A stretch of DNA of 64,000 bases, from positions 186,001 through 250,000 of the forward strand of contig JAXLST010000005.1 of NCBI GenBank assembly GCA_046330435.1. Reading direction: 5' to 3'. Made by a program: the position numbers and the translations under genes. The notes beneath the pieces were generated by a model. That model saw only the letters and a list, made by a program, of their open reading frames with translations, made no database searches and had not been told where the DNA came from. This stretch comes from Ga0077560 sp046330435. GTDB lineage: Bacteria; Actinomycetota; Thermoleophilia; Miltoncostaeales; Miltoncostaeaceae. This document shows, in pieces, positions 18,074 through 25,719 of the stretch (position 1 is its first letter; each line of letters begins with the position of its first letter).

Positions 18074-18804
18074 CAGTCGAGTCCCGTCCGGACGACCTCG
18101 ATGGCCACGTGGTTGCCCGCGTCGGCGGTGTACCGGGAGAGCTCCTGGTCCACGACGCCCGACAGGTCCAGCACCTCGCCCAGGGGGGTCTGCCCGGCGC
18201 GGACGGCCTCGCCCACCTTGGGCGGCGGCGATCCGGCGTGGAGGCCGATGTGGGTGAGCACCACCAGCACGTCGCCGGCGTTCTGGGGCTCCAGGCTCAC
18301 CTGGTAGCCCTGCACCTTCCCGCGCAGCACCCAGTCGCTCACGCCCACCACGATCGCGTCCACCGGCGAGTAGACCAGCGTGCCCGCGGGGGCGCCCACG
18401 TCCACGGCGGCCCGCTCGGGACCGGGCCGGCCGTTGCGGGGGGCGGTGTGGTACTCCAGGTCCCCCACCGGCTGGAGCTCCACGGAGGTGGGGTTGTCGG
18501 ATGCGTGGAAGGCGATGGCGGTGACGCGCGTCTGGTCGATCGGCAGGCGCAGCTCGACGAGCCCGGCGCGGGCGATTGGGACGTCCTTGGGGCGGTCCCC
18601 CGGCCCGATCGGGATCTCTGGTGCGGTCAGCCCGCCCGCCCCCTGGTCGGAGTTCCCCAGCACGACCCACAGGGTCGCGGTGAGGAGCGCCACCACGATC
18701 GCCGGCACGACGGCCGAGACGACGGCCCGGCGGCGCCTCCGCCGGAGCTCGGTCCGGCGCCGCGCCCGGCGATGGGCGAGCTGCTGCCTGGTCAACGGCG
18801 GCAT
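18073..18804 (-). CDS. membrane-anchored degenerate M23 (LytM)-like protein
   Basis: A 243-residue protein with a very basic cytoplasmic N-terminus (ARRRTELRRRRRR), one transmembrane segment (residues 33-56) and an extracytoplasmic domain. The segment AAVDVGAPAGTLVYSPVDAI followed by VVGVSDW resembles the M23 core strand arrangement. However, the HxxxD and HxH zinc ligands of active enzymes are not evident, so it is probably a non-catalytic LytM-like factor. The ATG at 18804 is preceded by GGGGGA; an ATG 24 bases upstream is less well placed. First gene of a pair with the YmdB-like gene. Confidence 0.6.
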   Translation of the reverse strand: MPPLTRQQLAHRRARRRTELRRRRRRAVVSAVVPAIVVALLTATLWVVLGNSDQGAGGLTAPEIPIGPGDRPKDVPIARAGLVELRLPIDQTRVTAIAFHASDNPTSVELQPVGDLEYHTAPRNGRPGPERAAVDVGAPAGTLVYSPVDAIVVGVSDWVLRGKVQGYQVSLEPQNAGDVLVVLTHIGLHAGSPPPKVGEAVRAGQTPLGEVLDLSGVVDQELSRYTADAGNHVAIEVVRTGLD

Positions 18805-18885
18805 CGGTCCCCCAGATTCGCACATCTCGCCGCGCACCCGGACCCGGTGGGTACGGCCGACGGGGGCGACTAGGATCGTGGGGCG

Positions 18886-20109
18886 ATGAGCGGCGCCTCG
18901 CCCACGCCCCCCTGGGCCATCTTCCTGACGGCCACCGCGGCGCTGGTGGCGCTGTGGATCCTGGGGCAGACCATCGGCCACGTGCTCATCGTGTTCGCGT
19001 TCTCGATGGTGCTCGCGCTGCTGCTCAACCCGGCGGTGCGCATGTTCCGGCGCCTGCGGGTGCCGCGCGGGCTCTCGGTGCTGATGGTGTTCCTCATGCT
19101 CATCGGCACCGTGGCGGGCACCGTCACGCTGGTCATCTCGCCGGTCCGCGGCCAGGTGGAGGAGATCCAGAAGAACCTCCCGGCCTACACCGACCAGGCG
19201 AACCGCCAGGTCGACCGCCTGCAGCGCTTCTTCGACGACCGCGGCGTGAACGTCGACGTCAAGCAGCGCCTCGGCGACGCGATCACGGCGGTGGAGGAGC
19301 GCGCCTCGCAGGCCGCCGACAACCTGCTCTCGTACTCCCTGGACGTCCTCGGCGTCCTGATCACGCTCATCATCGTGCTGGTCAGCACGGTCTACATGCT
19401 GCTGGACGCACCCCGGATCCTGCGGTTCTCGCGCAGGATCGGCGGGCCGGCGGCGGCGGCGTTCCTGCGCCGCACCGAGCGCACCCTGGTGGAGTACATG
19501 AAGGCCCAGGTGCTGGTCTCGATGATCATCGGGACCTCCGCCGGCCTGGTGCTGTGGCTGTACGGGGTCACCGGGATCTTCCCGCTGGGGGCGACCTTCG
19601 CGGTGGCGTTCGCCACCTGGGTGTTCGTGATGGAGTTCATCCCGTACGTCGGGCCCATCCTGGGCGCCGTGCCGCCGCTGCTGCTCGCGCTGGTGACCTC
19701 GCCGGTCGCCGCCATCTGGGTGGTGGTGGCCTTCCTGGCCATCCACCAGCTGGAGGGGCACGTGGTGGTGCCCAAGGTGATGGGCGACGCGGTGGGCGTG
19801 CACCCCCTGGTGGTGATCTTCGGCCTGCTCATCGGCGAGCAGCTGGCGGGGTTCATCGGGGTGGTGCTCGCCATCCCGATGGTGGTGGTGGTGAAGGAGG
19901 CGGCGGTGTTCGCGTCCGACCGGCTGTTCGAGCGCCGGCGGGCCGCGGAGGCCGCGGAGCTCGCCCCGCCGGAGCCCGTGCCGGTCGTGGTGGTGGACGA
20001 GCGCGACGCGTCGGGCGACACGGCCGACCTGGGGCCGCCGCCGCAGGCCCCGCAGCTGCGCGAGGCGCCGGGCGGCCTGGGCGGCGGGTCCGTGGCCGCG
20101 GACGGCTGA
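18886..20109 (+). CDS. AI-2E family transporter
   Basis: A 407-residue polytopic protein with about eight hydrophobic segments. They include a pair near the N-terminus, a central soluble stretch (residues 85-145) and a final set with the family signature FIPYVGPILGAVPPLLLAL followed by HQLEGHVVVPKVMGDAVGVH. The C-terminal tail (from residue 345) is hydrophilic and Pro/Glu-rich. The family includes autoinducer-2 exporters and Na+/H+ antiporters; the substrate cannot be read here. It is divergent from the M23-like gene and 4 bases from the following ABC gene. Confidence 0.88.
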   Translation: MSGASPTPPWAIFLTATAALVALWILGQTIGHVLIVFAFSMVLALLLNPAVRMFRRLRVPRGLSVLMVFLMLIGTVAGTVTLVISPVRGQVEEIQKNLPAYTDQANRQVDRLQRFFDDRGVNVDVKQRLGDAITAVEERASQAADNLLSYSLDVLGVLITLIIVLVSTVYMLLDAPRILRFSRRIGGPAAAAFLRRTERTLVEYMKAQVLVSMIIGTSAGLVLWLYGVTGIFPLGATFAVAFATWVFVMEFIPYVGPILGAVPPLLLALVTSPVAAIWVVVAFLAIHQLEGHVVVPKVMGDAVGVHPLVVIFGLLIGEQLAGFIGVVLAIPMVVVVKEAAVFASDRLFERRRAAEAAELAPPEPVPVVVVDERDASGDTADLGPPPQAPQLREAPGGLGGGSVAADG

Positions 20110-20113
20110 CCGC

Positions 20114-20839
20114 GTGGACGTCCCCCCGCTCATGGAGGCGCGCGCCCTGGTGCGCCGCTACCGCCGGTTCGTGGCCCTCGACGGCGTCGACATGCGCCTG
20201 CTGCCCGGCGAGTCCGTCGCGCTGCTGGGCCCCAACGGGGCGGGCAAGACCACCCTCCTGGAGCTCCTGGCGGGCGTGGCGCGGCCGTCGGAGGGCACGG
20301 TGTCCTGGAACGGCGACTCGGTCAGGGTCGGGTGGGTGCCGCAGCGGCCCGCCGTGTACCAGCGGCTCACGGTGCGGGAGAACCTGCGGCTGTTCGCGGG
20401 CCTGGAGGGCGCGCCGGACCCGGCCGCCGAGGCCGACCGGCTCCTGGAGCGCGCGGACCTGGCGGCGGTGGCCGGCCGCGCCGCCGGCAAGCTCTCCACG
20501 GGGACGCTGCAGCGGCTCAACCTGGCGGTCGCCCTGGCGGGCCGGCCCGCGGCCCTCCTGCTGGACGAGCCCACCGCCACCCTGTCCCCCGACCAGCGCC
20601 TGCGCCTGTGGGAGTGGCTGGGGGACCTGCGCGCCACCGACGGCCTGGCCCTGGTGTTCTCCACGCAGTCGGTGCAGGAGGCCGCGCGGCACGGCGACCG
20701 CATGGTGGTGATCGCCCGCGGGCGCTGCGCGTTCGCCGGCGGCATGACGGAGCTCCTGGACCGCTGGGGGTCGGCGGACGACGCCGACGACGCCGACGAG
20801 CGGGCGTTCCTGCGCCTGGTGGAGGGGGTGCCGGCGTGA
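20114..20839 (+). CDS. ABC transporter ATP-binding protein
   Basis: A 241-residue ATPase with Walker A GPNGAGKTT (about residues 38-46), a shortened signature loop KLSTGTLQRLNLAVAL in place of the usual LSGGQ, and Walker B ALLLDEPTATLSPDQ. The LSTGT loop resembles CcmA/NatA-type exporters. Starts at GTG; the stop overlaps the permease start in GTGA. It energises the adjacent ABC-2 permease. Confidence 0.9.
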   Translation: MDVPPLMEARALVRRYRRFVALDGVDMRLLPGESVALLGPNGAGKTTLLELLAGVARPSEGTVSWNGDSVRVGWVPQRPAVYQRLTVRENLRLFAGLEGAPDPAAEADRLLERADLAAVAGRAAGKLSTGTLQRLNLAVALAGRPAALLLDEPTATLSPDQRLRLWEWLGDLRATDGLALVFSTQSVQEAARHGDRMVVIARGRCAFAGGMTELLDRWGSADDADDADERAFLRLVEGVPA

Positions 20840-22170
20840 GGGGCGCGCTCGCCCTGTTCGCGAAGGACCTGCGCCTGCTGGTGCGGGCGCCGCTCATGCT
20901 CGCCGTGCTGGTGGGGTACCCCCTCCTGGTGGCGCTGCTGGTGGCCGCGGCCCTGCAGGGCGAGAACCGGCGGCCCACGGTGGCCCTGGTGAGCCTCGAC
21001 ACGCCGGGGCGCACCGTCCAGGTGGGCGACCGCCGCCTGTCGGTGGACGACTACGTGGACCGGCTGCGCGACGAGGTCGACGTGGAGCGCCTCCCCGCCG
21101 ACCGGGCCCGGCAGGAGCTCGACGCGGGGCGCGTCGCGGCGATCCTGACGATCCCGGAGGGGTTCATCGCCGACCTGCAGTCCGGCGTGCGGCAGCCCAC
21201 GCTCGAGCTGGTCACCTCCCGGCGCTCGCCCATCGAGGGCGAGGCCATCCAGCGGCGGCTGGAGTCCGCGGTCTACCGCTTCAACCAGGGACTGGCCCAG
21301 GGGTACGTGCGCCAGGTGCTCCAGCTCGTGGACTTCATCGTCAACGGCGGGAGCATCGCGGTGCTCGGCCGGTCCGGGGACGTCATCGGGCTGGTGCGCG
21401 GCCGCGCGCTCATCCTCAGCGCGCAGGAGCAGCTGCGGCGCCAGGGCGACCCGCAGCTGGCCCAGCGCCTCGCCCCGCTCATCAGCTTCATCGACGAGAC
21501 CCAGAACAACCTCGACCTCGCCCGGCCCGCCGCGACGGCCATCAGCAGCCCCATCCGGCTGTCCACGCGCGAGGGGGCGCAGGGCCGCGAGCCGCTGTCG
21601 GCGTTCGGGATGGCCGGGGCGCTCCTGGTGAGCCTCGCCCTGGCCGGAGTGCTGCTGGCGGCGGCGGGCATCGCCTCGGAGCGTGAGGAGAACACCCTGG
21701 TGCGCCTGCGCCGCGGGCTGGTGCCCCTGCCCCTGGTCGTGGTCGGCAAGGTGCTGTTCAGCGCGCTGGCGTGCCTGGTGGTGGGGATGGTGCTGCTGGG
21801 CGCCGTGGCGGGCCTCACGGACCTCGCGGTGGGCCGCTGGGCCGCCTGGCCGGGGGTGCTGCTGCTGGCGGGCGCCGCGTTCGGCGCGTTCGGCGCCCTG
21901 GTGGGTGCCGCCGCCAAGGAGACGCGCACGGCGCTCCTGGCGGCCCTCATGCTGAGCCTGCCGCTGGTGTTCGTGGGGCTCATCCCCGGGGACCGCATCG
22001 GGATGGTCGCCGACGTCGTCCCGTTCGGCCCGGCGTTCGACGTCTTCCGCGCCCTGCTGGCCGACCCCACCCTGGGGTCCGTGAGCGGCTCCCTGGCGCT
22101 GCTGGGCGTCCTGGCGGCCGTGCTGACGGCGCTGGCCGCGGCGGTGCTGCAGCGCCGCTCCGCGGCGTAG
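20836..22170 (+). CDS. ABC-2 type permease
   Basis: A 444-residue membrane protein. One segment sits at the N-terminus (residues 14-34), followed by a large extracytoplasmic domain (about 35-255), then five or six C-terminal segments (FGMAGALLVSLALAGVLLA and onward). This is the NatB/YhaP-like layout of ABC-2 exporters. SEREENTLVRLRRGLVPLP after the second segment is a typical coupling region. GTG overlaps the ATPase stop. Substrate unknown; a drug, ion or lipid exporter is possible. Confidence 0.87.
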   Translation: MRGALALFAKDLRLLVRAPLMLAVLVGYPLLVALLVAAALQGENRRPTVALVSLDTPGRTVQVGDRRLSVDDYVDRLRDEVDVERLPADRARQELDAGRVAAILTIPEGFIADLQSGVRQPTLELVTSRRSPIEGEAIQRRLESAVYRFNQGLAQGYVRQVLQLVDFIVNGGSIAVLGRSGDVIGLVRGRALILSAQEQLRRQGDPQLAQRLAPLISFIDETQNNLDLARPAATAISSPIRLSTREGAQGREPLSAFGMAGALLVSLALAGVLLAAAGIASEREENTLVRLRRGLVPLPLVVVGKVLFSALACLVVGMVLLGAVAGLTDLAVGRWAAWPGVLLLAGAAFGAFGALVGAAAKETRTALLAALMLSLPLVFVGLIPGDRIGMVADVVPFGPAFDVFRALLADPTLGSVSGSLALLGVLAAVLTALAAAVLQRRSAA

Positions 22171-22186
22171 GGGGCCGCTCAGGCGG

Positions 22187-22795
22187 TCAGGGGGCGAACC
22201 GCCGCCGCAGCTCCAGCGCGCGGGCCAGGCGGCGCAGGTACTCGTCGCGGCCGATCAGCTCGGCCCCGAAGCGCGACGTGTGCTCGGTGGCCATCTGGAT
22301 GTCCCACAGCACGTACCCGCGCTCGGCGAGGCGCCGGGCGGTCGCCCACAGGGCCACGTTGCCCGCGTCGGGGGCGCGGTGGAACATGCTCTCGGAGGTG
22401 AACAGGCCGCCGAGGGCGACGCCGAACAGGCCGCCGGCCAGGCGGCCGTCGCGCCAGCACTCGACCGTGTGGCAGTGGCCGGCGGCGTGGAGGGCCTCGT
22501 AGGCGTCCACCAGGCGGGGGCTCAGCCACGTGCCGTCGCCGCGCCGCTCGGCGCACGCCTCCAGCACCTCGCGCACCGCGGTGTCCACCCGCACCTCGTA
22601 CTCCCCGCGGCGCACGGCCCGCGCGACGGACCGCGGCGTGCGGAAGCCGTCGACGGGGATGACGGCCCTGGGATCGGCCTCGTAGAACTCGACGGGGGCG
22701 CCCGGATCGTCGGGGTCGTCCATGGGGAACGCCCCGTGCGCGTACGCCGCGAGCAGCGCTCGGGGCTGCAGGAGGTCCGGCTGCCGGCGCCTCAT
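22187..22795 (-). CDS. aat: leucyl/phenylalanyl-tRNA-protein transferase
   Basis: A 202-residue enzyme of the N-end rule pathway that adds Leu or Phe from tRNA to proteins with N-terminal Lys or Arg. Motifs are AAYAHGAFPMDDP (AYxxGxFPM), HCHTVECWRDGRLAGGLFGV (HSVE-like and GGLxG), FTSESMFHRAPDAGNVAL (ESMF) and WDIQMATEHTSRFGAELI. I chose ATG 22795 because it begins the conserved block directly; GTG 22837 in frame would add 14 residues. The gene converges on the ABC permease gene, only 16 bases apart. Confidence 0.88.
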   Translation of the reverse strand: MRRRQPDLLQPRALLAAYAHGAFPMDDPDDPGAPVEFYEADPRAVIPVDGFRTPRSVARAVRRGEYEVRVDTAVREVLEACAERRGDGTWLSPRLVDAYEALHAAGHCHTVECWRDGRLAGGLFGVALGGLFTSESMFHRAPDAGNVALWATARRLAERGYVLWDIQMATEHTSRFGAELIGRDEYLRRLARALELRRRFAP

Positions 22796-22833
22796 ATGGG
22801 CCCCGTCACGGTCCACGACGCGTTTGGCGTGTT

Positions 22834-22853
22834 CCACATGGACGCTATTGTGG
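22834..22853. promoter_or_regulatory. inverted repeat at the regulator promoter
   Basis: Five-base arms CCACA and TGTGG enclose TGGACGCTAT, 4 bases before the ATG of the regulator gene. TATTGT inside it is a plausible -10 element. TGGACG recurs in the larger inverted repeat downstream of the same gene, suggesting a shared operator. Confidence 0.4.
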
Positions 22854-22857
22854 CCAG

Positions 22858-23457
22858 ATGGACTTCACATCACCCATGCGCGTCGTGAGCGGAGGCCTGG
22901 ACGGGCCGGTGCTTGCGGTGCTCGCCCGGGCGGACCGGCCGCTCACCGGACGCGAGGTCGCGCGCATCGCCGGGCAATCGTCGCACAGCGGCGTCCGGGG
23001 TGCGCTGCACCGCCTGGAGGCCCAGGGCGTCGTCACCGCGATGCCCGCGGGGCGCGCCGTGATCTACCAGCTCAACCGGGAGCACCTGGCCGCCCCGCAC
23101 ATCCTCGCGCTGGCCGCGCTGCCGGAGGAGCTGTCCCGGCGGCTGCGCGAGCGGGTGCGGGCATGGGACCCGCAGCCGGTCTGGGCGGTGCTGGTGGGCG
23201 CGGTCGCCCAGGGCACGGCCGGCCCGGACGACCCGCTGGAGCTGCTGGTCGTGCGGGCGGACGAGCTGGACCGGGAGGACCCCGCCTGGCGCGCCCAGGT
23301 GGACGCGCTGCGCCGGGACCTGGCGGCGTGGACCGGCAACCCGGTGCGCCTGGCTGAGCACGCCGTGGACGAGCTGGAGGCCGGCGCGGCGGCGGAGCTG
23401 GTGCGGGAGGCCCTCATCGACGGGGTCGACCTCGCCGGATCCCCGGGCGCCTATTAG
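22858..23457 (+). CDS. winged-helix protein with degenerate nucleotidyltransferase-like domain
   Basis: A 199-residue protein. Residues 10-80 form a winged-helix domain (LTGREVARIAGQSSHSGVRG as recognition region, then RAVIYQLNREH as wing). It is followed by VWAVLVGAVAQGTAGPDDPLELLVV at about 104-128. This mimics the nucleotidyltransferase signature GSxARGxxxxxSDIDLLVV, but the two catalytic aspartates are not both present (DPLE instead of DIDL). It therefore looks like a regulator fused to an inactive MNT-like domain. It is 150 bases upstream of hemB and sits between two related inverted repeats. Its start has almost no leader. Target and ligand are unknown. Confidence 0.7.
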   Translation: MDFTSPMRVVSGGLDGPVLAVLARADRPLTGREVARIAGQSSHSGVRGALHRLEAQGVVTAMPAGRAVIYQLNREHLAAPHILALAALPEELSRRLRERVRAWDPQPVWAVLVGAVAQGTAGPDDPLELLVVRADELDREDPAWRAQVDALRRDLAAWTGNPVRLAEHAVDELEAGAAAELVREALIDGVDLAGSPGAY

Positions 23458-23491
23458 GACGGCATCCCGGCCACGAGACGCGTGATCGAAC

Positions 23492-23519
23492 CCATGTGGA
23501 CGAAATCACGTCCATATGG
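23492..23519. promoter_or_regulatory. 28-base inverted repeat before hemB, candidate operator
   Basis: Eleven-base arms CCATGTGGACG and CGTCCATATGG (one mismatch) surround a 6-base AT-rich spacer (AAATCA). It lies 35 bases after the regulator stop and about 87 bases before hemB. It shares TGGACG with the element at 22834. It could be the binding site of the preceding winged-helix protein. Confidence 0.5.
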
Positions 23520-23605
23520 CGCCGTCCGGCACGCGGTCCGGACCGTCGCCCGGGGGCGATTCCCCGGCGGGTTCACGCCGCGCCCGGCTACACTCGCCGG
23601 GCGTG

Positions 23606-24616
23606 ATGCACCAGGACGAGGCGACCCACACCATCGCAGGTCACCCCACGGCCCGCCCCAGGCGGCTGCGCCGGGGCGCCACCCTGCGCCGCATGGTGCG
23701 GGAGACGCGCCTGTCGCCGGACCAGCTCATCCTGCCGATGTTCGCCGTCCCCGGCGCCGGCGTGGACATCCCCGTGCCATCCCTCGGTGGCCAGTCGCGG
23801 CTCTCGCCCGATCTCGTCGCCGCGCGCGCGAGGCGCGCGTACGCGGCGGGCGTTCCCGCGGTGCTGCTGTTCGGTGTGTCCGACGAGAAGGACGCCGTCG
23901 CCAGCGTGAGCCACGACCCCAACGGGGCGGTCCAGCAGGCCGTCGCTGCCGTGAAGGACGCGGTGCCGGACATGGTGGTGGTCACCGACGTGTGCCTGTG
24001 CGCCTACACCGACCACGGCCACTGCGGCCTCATCGTCGACGGCGAGGTCGACAACGACTCCTCGCTCGAGGTGCTGGCCCGCGCGGCCCTGAGTCACGCC
24101 GAGGCCGGCGCCGACGTCGTGGCGCCCAGCGACATGATGGACGGGCGCGTGGGGGCGATCCGCCGCCTGCTCGATGCGGAGGGCTTCCAGACCACGGCGA
24201 TCCTGTCCTACGCCGCCAAGTACGCGTCGGCCTTCTACGGCCCGTTCCGCGACGCCGCCGGCTCGGCCCCGGGCCACGGGGACCGCAAGGGCTACCAGAT
24301 GGACCCCGCCAACGGCCGGGAGGCGCTGCGCGAGGTTCGCCTCGACATCGGCGAGGGCGCCGACATGGTCATGGTGAAGCCCGCCGCGACCTACCTGGAC
24401 GTGATCGCACGGGTGCGCGACATCACCGAGCTTCCCGTCGCCGCGTACCACGTGAGCGGCGAGTACGCGATGCTCAAGGCCGCCGCCGAGCGCGGCTGGC
24501 TGGACGAGAAGACGGCCATGATGGAGACCCTCACGGCGATCGTCCGTGCCGGCTCCGACCTGGTCATCACCTACGCCGCGGAGGACGCGGCCAACTGGCT
24601 GCAGGAGCACGCATGA
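23606..24616 (+). CDS. hemB: delta-aminolevulinic acid dehydratase (porphobilinogen synthase)
   Basis: A 336-residue enzyme condensing two 5-aminolevulinate molecules to porphobilinogen. The zinc-type cysteines lie in TDVCLCAYTDHGHCG (Cys130, Cys132, Cys140). The two Schiff-base lysines are Lys205 in SYAAKYASAFYGPFRDA and Lys258 in MVMVKPA. The ATG at 23606 directly follows an in-frame GTG at 23603. The stop overlaps the start of the next gene (ATGA). It heads a haem/tetrapyrrole operon. Confidence 0.93.
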   Translation: MHQDEATHTIAGHPTARPRRLRRGATLRRMVRETRLSPDQLILPMFAVPGAGVDIPVPSLGGQSRLSPDLVAARARRAYAAGVPAVLLFGVSDEKDAVASVSHDPNGAVQQAVAAVKDAVPDMVVVTDVCLCAYTDHGHCGLIVDGEVDNDSSLEVLARAALSHAEAGADVVAPSDMMDGRVGAIRRLLDAEGFQTTAILSYAAKYASAFYGPFRDAAGSAPGHGDRKGYQMDPANGREALREVRLDIGEGADMVMVKPAATYLDVIARVRDITELPVAAYHVSGEYAMLKAAAERGWLDEKTAMMETLTAIVRAGSDLVITYAAEDAANWLQEHA

Positions 24617-25719
24617 CGACCACCGCCGCGCCCCGCCGCATCCACCACAAGCCGGACGACCGGGACCGGGAGCTGCTGAACGCGCTCCAGGCCGGCCTGC
24701 CGCTGGTGCGCCGCCCGTTCGAGGAGATCGGCCGGGCGATCACGATGCCCGAGGACGAGGTGCTGCGCCGCATGGGCGTCCTGCGCGACGCCGCGATCAT
24801 CCGCCAGGTCTCGGCGATCTTCGACACCCGCGCCCTGGGGTACACCAGCACCCTCGTGGCGGCGAAGTACCCCGACGAGCGGCTCTTCGACGCCGCCGCG
24901 ATCGTGGGCGGCCACCCGGGGGTGAGCCACAACTACCGCCGCAGCCACGCGTTCAACCTGTGGTTCACGCTGGCGGTGGAGCCGGAGGCCCGGCTGAGCC
25001 TGGAGCAGACCCTCGACATCCTCGCCGAGCGCACCAACGCCGAGTCGATGCGGATGCTCCCCACGCTCAAGCTCTTCAAGATCAACGTCCAGCTCGACAT
25101 GACCGGCGCGCAGGGCAACGACGCCAAGGACGCGGCCCCCAAGCCGGCGCCCCGCCGCGGCGACGGCGTCCTGCCCACCGAGGACGACAAGCGCTTCATC
25201 TGCATCCTGCAGCGGGACCTGCCGCTCGAGAGCGCTCCGTTCGACACGTGGGCGGCCGAGGCGGGCATCGACCCAGACGAGCTGCTGGAGCGCGCGCAGG
25301 GCTTCGTGGACCGCGCCTACATGCGCCGGTTCGCCGCCGTGCTCAACCACCGGCGCGCCGGGTTCGGCGCCAACGGCATGGCCGTGTGGCAGGTGCCGGA
25401 GGAGGAGCTGGAGGAGATCGGCCCCCGCATGGCGGCCTTCAGGTCGGTGTCGCACTGCTACAAGCGGCCGACCTACGAGGACTGGCCGTACTCGATCTTC
25501 ACGATGGTGCACGCGCGGTCCAAGGAGGACTGCGAGCAGACCATCGACGCCATCGCCGAGGAGTGCGGCATCACCGACCCCTCGCGGCGCGCGGTGCTCT
25601 ACTCCACCTACGAGTTCAAGAAGATCCGCCTCGTCTACTACACCCCCGAGTACCGGGCGTGGGAGGACCTGGCGATCTCCGGCGCGCCGCTTCCGGAGTG
25701 GCGTCCGCTCGCCGCGTGA
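24613..25719 (+). CDS. fused AhbA-AhbB-like siroheme decarboxylase (Lrp/AsnC family)
   Basis: A 368-residue protein made of two similar Lrp/AsnC-type halves, each a winged helix plus RAM-like domain (about 15-165 and 188-350). The first half has HNYRRSHAFNLWFTLAV (106-122), the second HCYKRPTYEDWPYSIFTMVH (281-300). These histidine/tyrosine-arginine motifs are those of AhbA/AhbB and NirDLGH, which decarboxylate siroheme for the alternative haem pathway or for haem d1. The fusion of both halves and the position between hemB and hemL support a tetrapyrrole enzyme rather than a transcription factor. The alternative is a haem-responsive regulator. It overlaps both neighbours by 4 bases. Confidence 0.78.
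   Translation: MTTTAAPRRIHHKPDDRDRELLNALQAGLPLVRRPFEEIGRAITMPEDEVLRRMGVLRDAAIIRQVSAIFDTRALGYTSTLVAAKYPDERLFDAAAIVGGHPGVSHNYRRSHAFNLWFTLAVEPEARLSLEQTLDILAERTNAESMRMLPTLKLFKINVQLDMTGAQGNDAKDAAPKPAPRRGDGVLPTEDDKRFICILQRDLPLESAPFDTWAAEAGIDPDELLERAQGFVDRAYMRRFAAVLNHRRAGFGANGMAVWQVPEEELEEIGPRMAAFRSVSHCYKRPTYEDWPYSIFTMVHARSKEDCEQTIDAIAEECGITDPSRRAVLYSTYEFKKIRLVYYTPEYRAWEDLAISGAPLPEWRPLAA

Noticed and set aside
24613..25719. Plain Lrp/AsnC transcription factor
   Set aside because: Double-length fusion with both AhbA- and AhbB-type active-site motifs inside a haem operon fits an enzyme better, although regulation is not excluded.
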